Shown in pieces: positions 26,101-39,274 of a stretch of 64,000 nucleotides of DNA (positions are counted from its first letter, which is position 1; each line of letters opens with the position of its first letter). Origin of the DNA: Paramecium tetraurelia (taxonomy: Eukaryota; Ciliophora; Oligohymenophorea; Peniculida; Parameciidae). The DNA lies in the NCBI RefSeq assembly GCF_000165425.1, contig NW_001799511.1, positions 36,425 to 100,424 of the forward strand. The letters are read 5' to 3'. The notes under the pieces were generated by a model. That model was given only the letters and a program-made list of their open reading frames with translations. It was not told the origin of the DNA and did not search any database. The position numbers and the translations under genes were made by a program.

Positions 26101-29100
26101 TGTGGAAGATAAGAATAAAGAATTAGCAATTAAGAAAAAGGAATTGGATGAGATTAATGCAAAGATAAGAGAATTGTAAAGGGTATTCGATGATAAAAAG
26201 AAATAATAAGAAGATTTATAGAAGAAGATTAAAGAGTGCGAAGTTAAATTAGAGAGAGCTTAAAAGTTGACTGAAGGTTTGAGTGATGAAAAGGAGAGAT
26301 GGGCAAAAGATATTGAAAGTCTTACTAATAGCGGTGGCTTAATACCTGGTAATTCTATTATAGCTGCAGGAATGGTTGCTTACTCTGGACCATTTATATC
26401 ATAATATCGTATCAGAATGGAATAAGATTGGAGAGCTAAATTAAAGGAATATAACATTCCTTTCTCCGATTTAATTACAATGAGGAAATTCTTAGGTGAT
26501 GAAGTTAAAATTCAATCATGGAATATTTGTGGATTACCAAAGGATGACACTTCAATTGAAAATGGTATCATAATAGACAAGAGTAGAAGATGGACTTTGA
26601 TGATTGATCCATAATCTTAAGCTAATAAATATATTAAAACTATGGGTAAAGACTTACCAGAAGGATTGGATGTCTTAAAATAATCAGATTAAAATTTGAT
26701 GAGAACTTTGGAGTTGGCTATTCAATTTGGTAAATGGGTTTTGGTTGAAAATGTTGGATTATCGTTAGATCCATCTTTGGAACCTATTCTATTATAATAA
26801 ATCAGTAAGACTGGAACATCTGCTACAATACAAATTGGAGATAAGAATCTACAATATAATTTTAGTTTCAGATTCTTCATGACAACCACTCTTCCAAATC
26901 CTCATTATTCTCCTGAAACTTCAGTTAAAGTAACCATTATTAACTTTGCAATTACTCCACTAGGATTAGAAGAACAGATGTTGGCATAGATTGTGGCATT
27001 AGTGAATCCTAATTTAGAAAATAAAAAGACTGAAATAGTTAGAAAGAATGCATAAGATAAGAAAGAATTAGTTAACATAGAAGATAGTATTTTAAGAAGT
27101 TTGTCTGAAACCAAGGGAGATATTTCAGAAATATTGATGGATGAGACTCTCATCAATAAATTATAAAATTCAAAGAAATTTGCTGCTGAAATTAATCAAA
27201 GAGTGAAGGATTCTAAAATAACTGAAGCTCAAATAGATGAAGCTAGAGAATCATATAGATCAGTTGCATTCAGAGCTTCATTACTTTTCTTCTGTATTAT
27301 AGATTTATCTACAATTGATCCAATGTATTAATACTCTTTATAATGGTTCATCAATTTATTCACTTTAGGTGTTTAAAATGCACCTGCATCATAGGTGTTG
27401 GAAGAGAGATTGGTTCATCTCAATAACTTCTTCACTTACATGTTATATGAAAATGTTTGTAGATCATTATTTGAAAAGCACAAATTACTATTTTCATTTA
27501 TGCTGACATATAAAATACTGAGTGCTGCTCATAAAATGAATGAAGGAGAATGGAGATATTTGTTATAAGGTGCTACAGGAGATGTTCAATTACCACCAAA
27601 TCCAACTGAATGGATTAGTGAGAATACTTGGCCAGAGACTTATAGAAACATCTATGGCATGTCGGAATTGATCAATTTTGATGGCATTCTATCTGATTTC
27701 ATGAGTAATTCTGATAAATTTAAAACTATTTTTGATGCTCCTAATCCTCAAGATATTGAATTCCCAGAACCTTGGAATGAGAAATTAGATTCATTTTCAA
27801 GAATATTGTTATTAAAAGCAATAAGAAGTGATAAAGTGATTCCAGCAATTCAAAAATGGATTATTGAAAAAATGGATGAAAAATTCATCATCCCACCTAC
27901 ATTTGATTTGAGTAAATGCTACAAAGATTCCACTCCTAATACACCACTCATATTTGTATTATCTCCTGGTTCTGATCCTATTGCAGATCTAATGAAATTT
28001 GCAGAGGAAATGAGTATGACTAAAAGAATTGATTCTATTTCTTTGGGTTAAGGATAAGGTCCAAAGGCTGAGAAATTAGTTAAAGATGCTCTAGGCAGAG
28101 GTGGATGGGCATTGTTAATGAATTGTCATTTAGCAACATCTTGGATGAATGATCTTGAAAAACTTAATGAAGAAATGTAAGATTAAGGAACAAAAGATTT
28201 TAGATTATGGTTAACATCCATGCCTTCAAAATCATTCCCAACAATTGTATTATAGAATGGTGTTAAAATGACACTTGAACCACCAAAAGGTCTTAGAAAT
28301 AATATGCTCAGAACTTACACCTAATTAGATGATAAAACACTAAGTGATTGTAAGAAACCTGAGGAATTCAAGAAATTATTATTCGGATTCTCTTTATTCC
28401 ATGCAATCATTTAAGAAAGAAGAAAATTCGGAGCCATTGGATGGAACATTCCTTATGAATTCACTAATGAAGATCTCACTGTATGTAGAAGACAACTAAA
28501 AAGTTTATTAGATGATTATGTACTCATACCATTCAAAGTTATCAATTATCTTGGAGCAGAAATTAATTATGGTGGTAGAGTTACTGATGATAAGGATGTT
28601 AGATTAATTAAAACCATTCTGAAATTATATATTTCCTAAGAAGCATTAAAAGAAGGCTATCAATTTTTAGTCCCTACGTATTACCAACCCAATGTAGGTG
28701 AAAGATTGAATTATATAGAGTACATTGAAAAATTACCATTGAATCCTGAACCAGAAGCATTTGGATTGCACAGCAATGCTGAAATAACTAATGCTTAGAA
28801 TGAAACTAGAATTCTTTTAGAAACTCTATAATCTATTCAACCAAGGACACAATAAGGAGCTGGAAAATGCAGAGAAGATGTTATTGAAGAATTAGCCAAT
28901 TTCGTTGAATCTAAGACTCCTGATTTATTTGATATTGATGAAATTTCAATCAGGTATCCTACTGATTACCAAGAATCCATGAATACTGTTCTAGTTCAAG
29001 AACTTATTCGTTACAATAGATTACTAGCCATTATGAAAACTACACTCTCCAATGTTAAAAAAGCACTTAAAGGACTAATTGTGATGTCTGAAGAAATGGA

Positions 29101-29798
29101 AAAATTATCAAACAGTCTTTACGATAACTAAGTGCCTCAGTTATGGGCAGAAAAAGGATTTCTAAGTTTGAAACCTTTGGCCTCTTGGACTTAGGATTTA
29201 CTAGATAGAATTGCCTTTCTTAAACATTGGGTAGAAAAGGGAACACCTAAAGTATTCTGGATTTCTGGTTTCTTCTTCCCTTAGGCTTTCATTACTGGTA
29301 TGGTACAAAACTACGCCAGAAAACATGTCATTGCTATTGATAAATTACAGTATGAGTACATAGTGTTGGACACTCTAACTCACACAGGTGTAACTGAGAA
29401 ACCAGAAGACGGAGTCTATATTTATGGAATTTTTCTTGAAGGAACTAAGTATATAATTAATTTAATTTAATTAGATGGGATTATAAGAGACATTTGATAT
29501 CGTAACCAAAAGTTAAAGAATTATATTCTGATTTACCTTTAATGCATTTGCTACCATATGATCCATCATAAATTGAAGTACAACCAAAAGATCCAAAAGA
29601 AAAAAAGATATACAAATACCAATGTCCATTGTATAAAGTAGTTTCAAGGGTAAACATTCACAATAACTCTAGGCTGGTACACTCTCAACAACAGGACATT
29701 CCACCAATTTTGTCATGCCACTTGAATTGCCATCAAGAGATGATGAAGATGTTTGGATTAGAGCAGGTGCTGCAGCTTTCTTATCGCTAAGATATTGA
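17178..29798 (+). CDS. Axonemal dynein heavy chain, single-headed inner-arm type
   Basis: About 4,170 residues, normal for an inner-arm heavy chain. Introns are at 17463-17487, 23019-23044, 29449-29474 and 29650-29672. After a tail and linker of about 1,450 residues come four P loops: AAA1 GPAGTGKT near 21679, AAA2 GPTGGGKT near 22542, AAA3 GPTGTGKS near 23572 and AAA4 GIGGSGRQ near 24626. A long coiled-coil stalk follows, then the C-terminal domain ending [16 protein letters not shown]1 is strongly of the axonemal type (ACFDEFNRI). The conserved frame is broken by one extra base near 23925 (between GPCCA and CCTGGT, in MGPPGGGR) and probably another near 24395. Both are treated as insertions here. 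The exact DNAH subtype cannot be fixed by eye. Confidence 0.93.
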
Positions 29799-29855
29799 AA
29801 ATAATATATATTTTAATTTAATGCAAATATTCAAAAAATTTTAAGTTTATTTTTT

Positions 29856-30259
29856 ATGGCATAACCTAGAAATGAAAAATTTACACTAAGAATATAGAAT
29901 TCTGAAATTAATTAAGTAGCAATATAAATTTTCAATTAAAGTTATAAGGTAGTAATTCTTCTTATTTATGGAAATGTAGAAATGTTAAGGGATTTTTGAC
30001 AATAGAAAATCTAGGAAATGAAGAAGAAAATATCATTTTTTAGGATTATAGAAGGTAATTTTTAAATAAATAAATAAATATAATTAAATTAATCAACTTT
30101 GTAATTAAGCATAGCAATTTAATTGTAATGGAAAGTTGGGAAAATCATTAATATAATTAATTATTATTATTATTAATATTAATTTATGTAAATAAGTTGG
30201 CTAACTTGATTAATTATCGGAATGAAGTTGTGCCTAAAAACCTCTACATTTTTTATTGA
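29856..30259 (+). CDS. Hypothetical small protein
   Basis: With intron 29916-29941 removed, a 125-residue frame runs from ATG 29856 to TGA 30257-30259. The first 60 residues look like a real fold (SSYLWKCRNVKGFLTIENLG). The last 60 are Ile/Leu/Asn-rich in AT-rich sequence, and I am less sure they are translated. Another intron could end the protein earlier. It begins 58 bp after the dynein stop and ends 46 bp before the next gene's stop on the minus strand, so the spacing suits a real gene. No family recognised. Confidence 0.45.
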
Positions 30260-30305
30260 ATTTATAATGATGACAAATACATGATTACAATATATATACA
30301 CTAGA

Positions 30306-31373
30306 TCAAACCATAGAATTCAGCTTGGTTTTCTTAATTCCACACCTCATATATTGATGATCCATGAGTTCGTAATATTGTGAAATACAATTTTAGGACT
30401 TTAATTTCTTTTAAGGCTAAAGTGCTTAATTATTACACAATGAAGGGTTGTAATTTAAATAATAATTAAAATTAATGAGTGCGTCACTCTCCTCTTCCAA
30501 TTGATCTTTTGTCACTTAAAATGTAACATCACATTTTACGCCCTAAAATAATGAACAAAAATTCTTTACTTATTGATGGAGAGGAGAGTATAAATAGAAA
30601 TCCTACTTTTCTGTTGGTTTCGTTAAAGGCTTTGCAAACTCCATAATGTTTTTGTAGTAATCAACATTTGTGCTCCCTGGTTTTAAAGATATTCTTGAGA
30701 TTTATTAATAAAATTTTCTTACTCTGGAATTCCAATCTTCATGCAGGAATCAACAAAATATTGTATTGAATAACCTAAATCTTGAATTAATTTGAAGTCA
30801 TAGGTCTAAGCTGAGATATAAAATTGGTTTAAGCCCTTCAAATACTTATATTGAATCGATCCAAATGATCTGTAATTCTCTTTGGGAATCTAAAATAATG
30901 TTGATAGTTTTAGATTAATTACAAAGTCTTTATTTTCCTACAGTAAACCAGAGTTGAGTTGTTCATAGTACTACCTAACATATTCGCTCAGTTAGTTCAT
31001 TTAAAGATCACCCATGCTTTATAATCTTTTAGTTACATATTCCCAAGGGGTTTCTGAAAAATCAAGTTAAGTATAACATAATTTGATCATCCCAGCAGAT
31101 TAATCCACAATTATTTTCGAAATTTTTTTATAAGGGTTTTGGCAACTGATGCCAATTTTCAGCATATCATGCTATTGAATGTATCGAGCATCAGCAAATA
31201 GATGGAAATCCTTAAAAAATATTATAAACTTAAGATACTCCTTTCATTCTGAAAGTACTCATGGGATTTAAAAACCTTTTCGGAAATACTATTAAAGATA
31301 CTTCCTTTCCTTTCAAAGAGTCAGTCTCTTCACCATTAATTTGAGTAGAAGCTTGTAATTGATCGAATTACAT
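30306..31373 (-). CDS. Conserved-looking protein of unknown function
   Basis: About 327 residues after introns 31211-31238, 30694-30722 and 30543-30569. The protein looks globular and soluble, with balanced hydrophobic, acidic and aromatic residues (for example DFHLFADARYIQQHDML and NYRSFGSIQYKYLKGLNQFY). There is no signal peptide, membrane segment or long low-complexity tail. All three introns are canonical and each restores the same frame, which supports a real gene. I do not recognise a domain and propose no role. Confidence 0.65.
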
Positions 31374-32627
31374 GTTAATTTATTTTATTTAAATTAATTG
31401 ATCTCGAAAATATTTATAAATAGAGTTTCTTCAGTTAATTATACATTTCATGCAATTTATTTATAATCTTATTTTTAATATTTCTGAATGAATTTATTAA
31501 ATTAATTAAGTTGAAAAAAGTAGTTAAATATAAAACTTAACTAAATTATATTAAACAGAATTCTTGCCATTTCATTTTCTTCTAAAATGTTGCTAAAGAA
31601 GGAATATGGATAAAAATTTGGAGTTCAATTTCATAACTTTTATTTTCTTTTACTATATTACAATTTTTTGATGGATGTGTAAAATGATGTCAATAATAAT
31701 CACCTTAGTAAGATAGAAACAAAGTTTGAAAATAAAAAATTTCGATTTAATATTTATGATATAACCCACCAATTTTCAAAAATTCTCTTTGGACATCATT
31801 ATTTTAATATTTTTTTGAATTATATTAAAATTTTTATAGCCAATTCCAATGTCAAATATCTATTAACAATTATTTAAGAACTATTTTACATAAAATGTTA
31901 TCTTGCTTATTATTGAAATAATCATCCAATTATATTTGTGTATATGATCTATAAAAATGAGATACTAAAATTTCCCGTTTTAATGAATAGCTTTAAATAT
32001 AATAAATCATAATGAGTTTTTATTAAGCAAGAAATGAAATTTCGTTTTTTATTGAAATTATTGTCTAAATGTACCTTAATTTAATATAAAAAAAATTTTA
32101 ATTTCATTTCCTCCGATTGAGAAAATGTCCTATTCTAAGGGTAAAATCCAAGTTAATATGTGCATAAAGGATTTACCATTATGGATACAATTATAAAATA
32201 GATAATATCTCTAAATTAAAAAATGATAATTTAGATTTTTAATAAATTATTTATCATTGACTGTTCTTTTTGTCGATTTAGTAGAAGTCTGATATGAATG
32301 AATTTTGATTAATTTATTAATAATAACACAGAAGAAAATATATTTTTATTCATTTATCTATGTCATTTAAGGGTCATAGAAGATTATTCAACATATAAGA
32401 TAATAAAAATTAGATTAGATTTCAAGGTTAATTAATTTTTAATAGATTGATTCTAAATAAATTAATGCTGAACTATAATGTATTTGAAGGGTAGAACTAT
32501 GTTAAAAAGTAAAGTCAAATGATTAAAAAGCTATTCAATTAATGAGTAAAAATAGAAATAAGGTAAGCAATAAATGTATTCATATTTCTAAATTTTTGGT
32601 GAATTTATTTCATTATTATATTTTTAT
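31374..32627. other. Long AT-rich intergenic region
   Basis: About 1.25 kb with no frame that looks coding on either strand. It is very AT-rich with many short A and T runs. It is the longest empty stretch in the window, in a genome where gaps are usually under 300 bp. I saw no tRNA fold, tandem repeat or decayed gene, but a small non-coding RNA gene could be missed by eye. Confidence 0.5.
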
Positions 32628-33194
32628 ATGATTCTAAATCACAAAGAAGATAAATAAATAATTATTGCAATAGCAGGTGTTCCAGGATCTGGAAAAACAT
32701 ATTTCTGCAAAAATGTTATATGTTTACAATACCCAGATGCAAAAGTAATCCCTATGGATGGCTACCATATATATCGTAAAGATTTAAATGAAGAGGGTAT
32801 AAAAAGGAGAGGAGCAGCTTTTACATTCGACTATTAAAGATTCAAAGCAGATTTAACAAATTTAAGAGAAACTGGCACAGGGTCATTTCCGGATTTCTAA
32901 CATTCTATAAAAGACCCTGTTGAAAATGCAATCCATATTACTAAGGAAGACAAAATAATTGTAGTGGAAGGATTGTATTTATTTTTAAAGGAATGGGATT
33001 TAAAACATCTTTTCGATCAGAAATTCTTTATTAATAAGGAATTTAATGCATAATTGATTGGACAACGCCATTATGTTTGTGGTATTGAGGATACTTTAGA
33101 AAAAGGCATACAGAGAGCAATAGAAAATGACAAAGTCAATGCTGAGTATATATTATAGAATAGTGATTTTTCTGATGTGACATATATAAAATGA
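32628..33194 (+). CDS. P-loop nucleoside/pantothenate-kinase-like protein (YFH7-like)
   Basis: A single-exon gene of 188 residues. It has a Walker A loop GVPGSGKT near residue 20, then a Walker-B-like IPMDGYH. A substrate-lid segment reads RRGAAFTFDYQRF, followed by FPDFQHSIKDPVEN and the strand KIIVVEGLYLFL. This order matches the phosphoribulokinase/uridine-kinase superfamily, in particular the yeast YFH7 and bacterial YggC/FrcK-like group, whose substrate is a small alcohol or sugar. The exact substrate cannot be read from sequence. The gene is complete and unbroken. Confidence 0.75.
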
Positions 33195-33279
33195 TCAAAG
33201 AATATCAGGTGAAACTGAATTATATTTACTCTTATATAAACAAAATGTTCCTTTCTTACTTTATTTAAGCCTTCTATCT

Positions 33280-34002
33280 ATGATCGAATTAAACTTAACC
33301 ACGTTCTCAAATTTACAATTATCTACTTTTGAGATTGCTAATCTATTTGAAGGTAAATCATTGGTTTTAACAAAAATTGTATTATAAAATATGGTTGTAG
33401 AATTCATCGAAGTAGAATCTTTTAATAAAATGGTGCTTAGTCTTTATAAAACTAAATTAATCATACTATAACTTTGGGCATTAATTAAGAATAGGCTCTT
33501 GTAAAGATTGAAATTTTTATCCAAGTTAATATGCAGATACTAAATAACTGCAGAAAAGAGCTAGCATTTATTCATTTTATCATCTTTAGAAATTCTTCCT
33601 TATATTCTCCATAAACACAATTTATACAATTTAATTAATCTATAATTGATAAATATCATACAAAGAGAATTCAATTTAATTGTTGAAAATTAATTTTACA
33701 CGATTTATTATACATCATTCAAACTTTAATTATTTATTTGCTTAGCTGAAGAACACCATAAAACTAGGAACAGAATGTTTCAACATATAAAATAGATTTT
33801 AAATTTATTGATATAATGTATTTTAATCATGAAGGCTTTTTAGTTCTGTAATAATCCATTAGACATGAAACTTTGCTTTTGTCATCAGACAATGTTTACC
33901 TATTGCTATCTTACATTCTTAGAGCCTCGATTTCAGCAAATAATAATACCATTAGTCCATATTATTATTCATCAACTTTTGGATTGCTAAATGGTTGAAT
34001 GA
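33280..34002 (+). CDS. Hypothetical Leu/Ile-rich protein overlapping the next gene
   Basis: A frame of 240 residues from ATG 33280 to TGA 34000-34002 with no internal TGA. It is rich in Leu, Ile and Asn, and the first 190 residues read like a helical protein (TFSNLQLSTFEIANLFEG). Coding-like sequence also continues upstream of the ATG in the same frame, so an upstream exon is possible. The last 175 bp overlap the 3' end of the minus-strand coiled-coil gene, whose frame there is better supported. An unseen intron could end this gene earlier. TGA is the only stop, so chance frames this long are uncommon but possible. Confidence 0.35.
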
Positions 34003-37000
34003 ATATTTGACTAGTGTTTGATTACTCAGTTTTCAATTCTTCAGGGTAAGGACTTTATAACTCGCCAAGGTTAAATTTGCTAGTTTTAGCACTAGATGAG
34101 CTTTCTCTATTAATCTATGGTGTGCTTTTCTTTGAAGAGTTTCTATATCTTGAAATCTCTAGAGAAAGCAATGCTATTTTGTTTTCATATTCTTCAAGTT
34201 TGCTAGAATTAGTTAATAATATTTAGTAATCTCTTTATAATTAAATATATTTCTATTGAAGTTATTGGAACTTTGATTAGAATTCATCAGTAATATCTTC
34301 TGAAGTTGAAATTATACTTGATTTCTAATAAGTTATTTGCACTTATGATTCATATTTTAATCTCAATTCATTTAACTAAAATTCTATACCTCTTATATAG
34401 TTTTCAGTTTCTCTTAATTTTTCATTTAGTATCAAAATTTCTTATTCTTGCTAATATAATTTTTATGTCTTTTCATCTATAACTTTGCTTAAATTCATAT
34501 TTAATTATTGCAATTCCATAACTCTTGAATTATCTGTATTATCCTTTACCTAAGATTATTAGGATTTTTTCTCGCTTTCTAAAGATCTCAACAGATCTTA
34601 AATATGCTGTTCTTATTTAGCAATTCTCTATTATTAATTTTCTATAACAATCTGATTATTTTCAATTTCTTATTTTAATGAACGTAATTCACTTGTTTAG
34701 TTCATTACTTTCACATTGAATTTGTCAACGAGCATAGCTTTTTAATTAAGTTAAGAGTCTTTATCTATTAATTACTTCTTTAAAGCTTCTAAATCTTTTA
34801 ATACTAAATCATATTCCGATTTTAAATTAGCCACTAATTATTATAATTCTTCACTTCTAGCATTCGAATCTAAATTGGATTAATTATTCTTAACTGCATT
34901 TAATTCATTCCAAATCTTATTGTAATCATCATCTAATTCATTAAATTCTTCTTCTTTAAGCAATAATTCGTTTTCTAATTTTTTAATATCATTACTTGAT
35001 TCACTTAATTCTGCCTATAATTATTTAATAAAGATCTCCTATTCTTCAAATTTTTTATAATACTCTTTATTTTTTGCATTTAGCTTTTGTAATTCATCCA
35101 ACAGTTGTTAAATTCTAAATTCGTCTTCATTAATCTATTTTTCATTTTAGTTAATTATTGTTTCTTATTACTCAATTTTTGTAAATAGTTCTTTAAGCTA
35201 ATTCTCAGACGAATTATTTTCTTGATATGAGCTTCTTAATTCAATTTCAGTATTGTCAATCTATAGGTTTAAATTGGTTATTTAAATTTGGTAGTTATTT
35301 ATTTCAATTTTCATATTTGTAATTTATTGCAGTAAATCTGCATTCGTTTAATTTAACTTGCTTATCTCATATTCTAATGATAACCTCTATTATTTTAATT
35401 AATCTTTCTCATTTACTTCAAGCTTAAGAGCATCTAATTAAGTGTATAAATCCTTTATAGTCTTTTAAAAAGAGTTCTACTTAAATAATAATTCTCGGTT
35501 AGATTCTTCTAAGGCTTCATTCTTTTTGGTATTACTTTCATAAATTTCTTGTTGTTTCCTCACATAAAGATTCAATTTATCTAATTCTTGGTCCTTTTCA
35601 TCAATTATCTGCTAAAGTTCTTAATTTTCAGAGGAAAGTTGTAGAATTTGATTACCTTGTTCTTCCAAACTTTGAATTTATTAATCATTTTAATCCTATA
35701 ATGATTTGTTTTCCTCTTAAAGCTTTTCAATTATCTATTAGTAATGTTGTTAAAGCTCTAATTTTTAATTTATAAATTATTGTTTTTAATTCAAAATTGA
35801 AGATTCCAGTTCTGAAATTTAAAGAAGGTGATTCTAAATTTCTAATTTAAATTGTTAAATTTGATTCTAGAAATTAATAATGATAGTATTTGAAGAATCG
35901 TTCTTTCCTTAAAATTATTAATGTTAAAGTTTTAGTTAATTAATTTCATCAGCATCAATTTATGCTTAATGTCTGAGATTAGCTATTTGATTTTATAACT
36001 CAGATATTTGATCTTGAAGATCTATTTAAGTCTATTAGAGTTCTTAAATTTTGTGATCCTTTTAAATCAAGATATCCTAATATTTATTTAAAGATTGCTA
36101 ATAATTTAATTTTTATTCTGCATTATTAAGATTTAAATCTTATATTTCATTATCTTACATTTACAGTCTTTCATTATAAGATTATAATTAAGCATCCTAT
36201 CGTATAATTTGAATTTCTAGATCATTATCTTCTGACAATTAATTCTTTAGCAATCTTACTTGATCTTCCAATTCAAGAATTTTCTTATTCAGATCCTGAT
36301 TCTAACTTGTCTATAGATTCAATTAATCACTCAGATCATCATTGTGAGTATTAAGACTTAAATTGTCAGATGCTAATTTATCTTTATCAACCATAATTTT
36401 ATTGTTTTCTTTTAGAATTTCCTAAAGTTGAGATTCCATTTAAACTTTAAAAAAATTGATTTATTCTACTTCATCTTCCAATTCCTCATTCTTTTATTCA
36501 GTTTAGGATAATTTGAGTCTGAGTTCATTTAATTAGGTTTCTAATTATAATTATATTTGGGATTGATTTAAAGAATTCTTATTCTACTCTTATTCTAATA
36601 ATTATTTAAGTATATGTATTTCTTGATTGAGATCTGCAATAGTTTATTCCAAATTGGCAATGCTAGACTTATTATTGATTATATCCTATTTGTATTTATC
36701 CAAATCTTAATTGAGTTTAATCACAATCTCTGGATACTATTCTAATTAATCTCTCAACTCTTGATTTATGTTGCATTACAATGTAAACTATTCAGCCTTA
36801 GAGATAACATCGTGGAGAGCCTAGCCTTGCAGTAATTCTTAAATTTCATCATATTAAATGGACCTGTTTTTGAGCTCATCCACCAAATCCTTCAACTGTT
36901 CCAAGGTTATTTGGCCAGCTGTAATTTGGTTAACTAGGTCAGTTACATGAAGATGCTATTATTCTAGAGATTGGTATTTATTTTGAAGTTCAAGTTAATC

Positions 37001-37186
37001 TCTATTGATGCAATCTAATTTGGTTTGGAGTAATTTGATTTCTGTAGATTATTGATCAATGACAGCTTATGAATTCTTGTTTTGAAGATTTGCTTGATCG
37101 ATGTCTTAATTAAGTTGTTTAGTGAGAGACTATAATCGTTCTACTTCAACAGCCAATCCAAAGCAAATAACTTCGATTTATAACAT
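33827..37186 (-). CDS. Large coiled-coil protein (1,119 residues)
   Basis: A single unbroken frame of 3,360 nt from ATG 37186 to TGA 33827-33829 with no intron. From about residue 20 to 1,000 it is near-continuous heptad sequence rich in Leu, Glu, Gln, Lys and Asn. The last 100 residues are Ser/Thr/Pro-mixed (KKSTPQINRESSSSAKTSKF) and likely flexible. Such rods occur in golgins, centrosomal proteins, striated-rootlet proteins and cortical filaments. Nothing in the sequence chooses between these. A large fraction of the Gln codons are TAA or TAG. Its ATG lies only 9 bp from the start of the plus-strand neighbour. Confidence 0.8.
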
Positions 37187-37195
37187 TAAAAATAA
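37187..37195. promoter_or_regulatory. 9-bp gap between two divergent start codons
   Basis: Nine bases separate ATG 37186 (minus, coiled-coil protein) and ATG 37196 (plus, MGC protein). Each promoter and 5' leader must then overlap the other gene, unless the coiled-coil protein starts further in. Confidence 0.4.
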
Positions 37196-37659
37196 ATGGG
37201 ATGCGTAACATCAAATGGAAATAAAAAAGTACATAATTCTATTATAAACAGTTAGAAGACATGAAATAAGGGTTTGTGATTAGAATTCAGCAGCCTGACA
37301 ATAAAACTGAAAAACAATTTAAATATTTTGATGAAAAATAGAAGAGCGATTTGATAATGAATGTCATGAATGGAATTTGTTTCAGTGAAAAGGTCTCAGA
37401 TAAATGCGATGGGAATTTCATTTCCCTTTATGATCAGGCTGATGATAGATTTCATTACTATGTCCAAAAACTTGATGGTATTTGTGAGCATTCCATCTTA
37501 GGGATTGAAATAGAGAATCCAAATGAACCTACCAAAGGCAAAATATGGGTTCCTTATATCAATGAGAAACGACAAGATTGGGACACTCTAGTGGAGAATA
37601 ATAGTAGAATTTCAATAACTGACCACTTATTATGGAAGTTAGAATAAATTAAAAAGTGA
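37196..37659 (+). CDS. Small protein with predicted N-terminal myristoylation/palmitoylation
   Basis: About 146 residues with intron 37229-37251. The N-terminus MGCVTSNGNKK has Gly2 followed by Cys3 and a Ser/Thr at position 6, the usual signal for N-myristoylation with palmitoylation of the Cys, so membrane attachment is likely. The rest looks like one small globular domain (VMNGICFSEKVSDKCDGNF, HYYVQKLDGICEHSILGIE). I do not recognise the fold. A second, unrelated MGC-start gene lies at 45.4-45.7 kb. The intron choice is supported because it joins the MGC start to the frame that stays open to TGA 37657. Confidence 0.65.
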
Positions 37660-37691
37660 ATAATTTTATTTTATTATTTAAATTCTTCATA

Positions 37692-39266
37692 TCAATGATG
37701 ATTTATCTTTGATGGAGCTTTCAGAAAACTCTCTTAATTTATATAGTTCATTTTCCCCTCCAAAGTGTCATAAATGAATTCCTTATCTATTTTTTCAATT
37801 GTGTCTTGTTTCTATTAGTTTTTTCGAACACCTTGAGTAGGGAGATTCTTTTTCGATTGCATATATTAACTTGATTCTTTGAAAGGACGAATGAAACTAA
37901 AATAAATGGATAGATGTAATACCTTTGGGTTAATTCCATCTCAGAATTTTCAATGATTGTCGAGAGACTTCGTTATTACTGAAATTGATTTCTGGGCTTG
38001 GTTTCATCTTTGCATTTCATCTTGATAAACCAATGATGATTCAAACATTAAGCAGATGTGAATCTTTGAGTTGGTTCTCTGTTTAACATTTTTTTCATCA
38101 TATCCATCCCAGATTAAGATAGATTCTTGCATAATCTCTTTTCAGCTTTAAAGTCTATTTCACATCTTTCGTTTGCCCTTAAAATTTCATCCTAATCCAA
38201 TCCTTCAAAGGGCATTTTTCCGAAAACTAAAATGTAAAATACAATTCCAAGACTGAACACATCAATTTTCTAATCATAATTCCTAGATCTAAATATTTCA
38301 GGAGCCACATAGCCTGGAGTTCCGCATTTCTTATAACTGCCTTAATTTTGACCATTTAATTTAAATGATTCCGAATAACAAAAATTCGACAGTAAAACAA
38401 ATGGCAACCTTTTGTTTTCTGGCACGAATAAATTCTCCAATTTGATATCCCTATGAAACACCCCTCTCTGATGCATATGTGTTATGGCTCCTATCAATCC
38501 ATACATCATGTCAGCCAATACTTTTTCCTCCACCTAACCGCCCACTTCCTAAGCTAATTGAGTTTCTCTTAAATGCTACCTTAGATCTCCACCCATATAT
38601 GGATCGAAAACTTAATAGATATTCATCTCATCTTCATATATTTCAATCAGCCTCATCAATTAAGGATGGCTATAGCTTTACACATTATTGTTACTTTAAT
38701 CTTCTTAAATGCATTAACTCTTTGAACATCATACTCTTCTGTTGCGGTTACATTTCTTTGTTTATAATTTTAACTAAATAGTATTATGCATCTGACAATC
38801 TAACACAATTAAAGCACACTTGTTAAAATATTGGATCATTATATCTTAACTATGCTATCACCCTGTATTTTCTAGTAAATTTTTCCAGTATGCAAAATCT
38901 TTTCAACATCATAAACCACTTCTTAAACTAATCTAACACATCCGTCACAAAAAAAGCCAAGTATTATCCCATTTGTAATCTGAACCCATATTTATAAGAA
39001 GGATATTAAGCATCATAATGGTTAAACTTTTTCAAAAAACAGCCCCTTAAATAACAGCAATCAGTCTGATCTCCAATAAAACGAAACATTCGATCAGGTT
39101 AGAGTTCGAATAAATAACTTTCCCAAGAGTCATTTTCATTTTTAAATAAAAGTTAACCTTATAATATAGTTAATTGAGATTCTCTAGGACTATTATCTGG
39201 TTGCCAGAACACTGATATGCTCGGAAGGGTTTCTGCGAACACGCTCTAAAATGAGACTACTCTCAT
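37692..39266 (-). CDS. PH-domain protein kinase homologue, predicted pseudokinase
   Basis: About 507 residues with introns 38670-38694 and 37897-37922. Residues 1-150 read like a PH domain leading directly into a kinase fold, an arrangement common among Paramecium kinases. The kinase part keeps the ATP Lys (YLVKIINKE), the catalytic loop (HRDIKLENLF), GTPGYVAPE and the F-helix Asp (DQKIDVFSLG). Two core motifs are lost. The glycine-rich loop region reads LRYNDPIFQQVCF with no Gly, and the metal-binding DFG reads NFC (LLSNFCYSES). It should bind Mg-ATP poorly or not at all. It ends 32 bp from the MGC gene's stop, tail to tail. Confidence 0.72.
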
Positions 39267-39274
39267 ATTATTTT

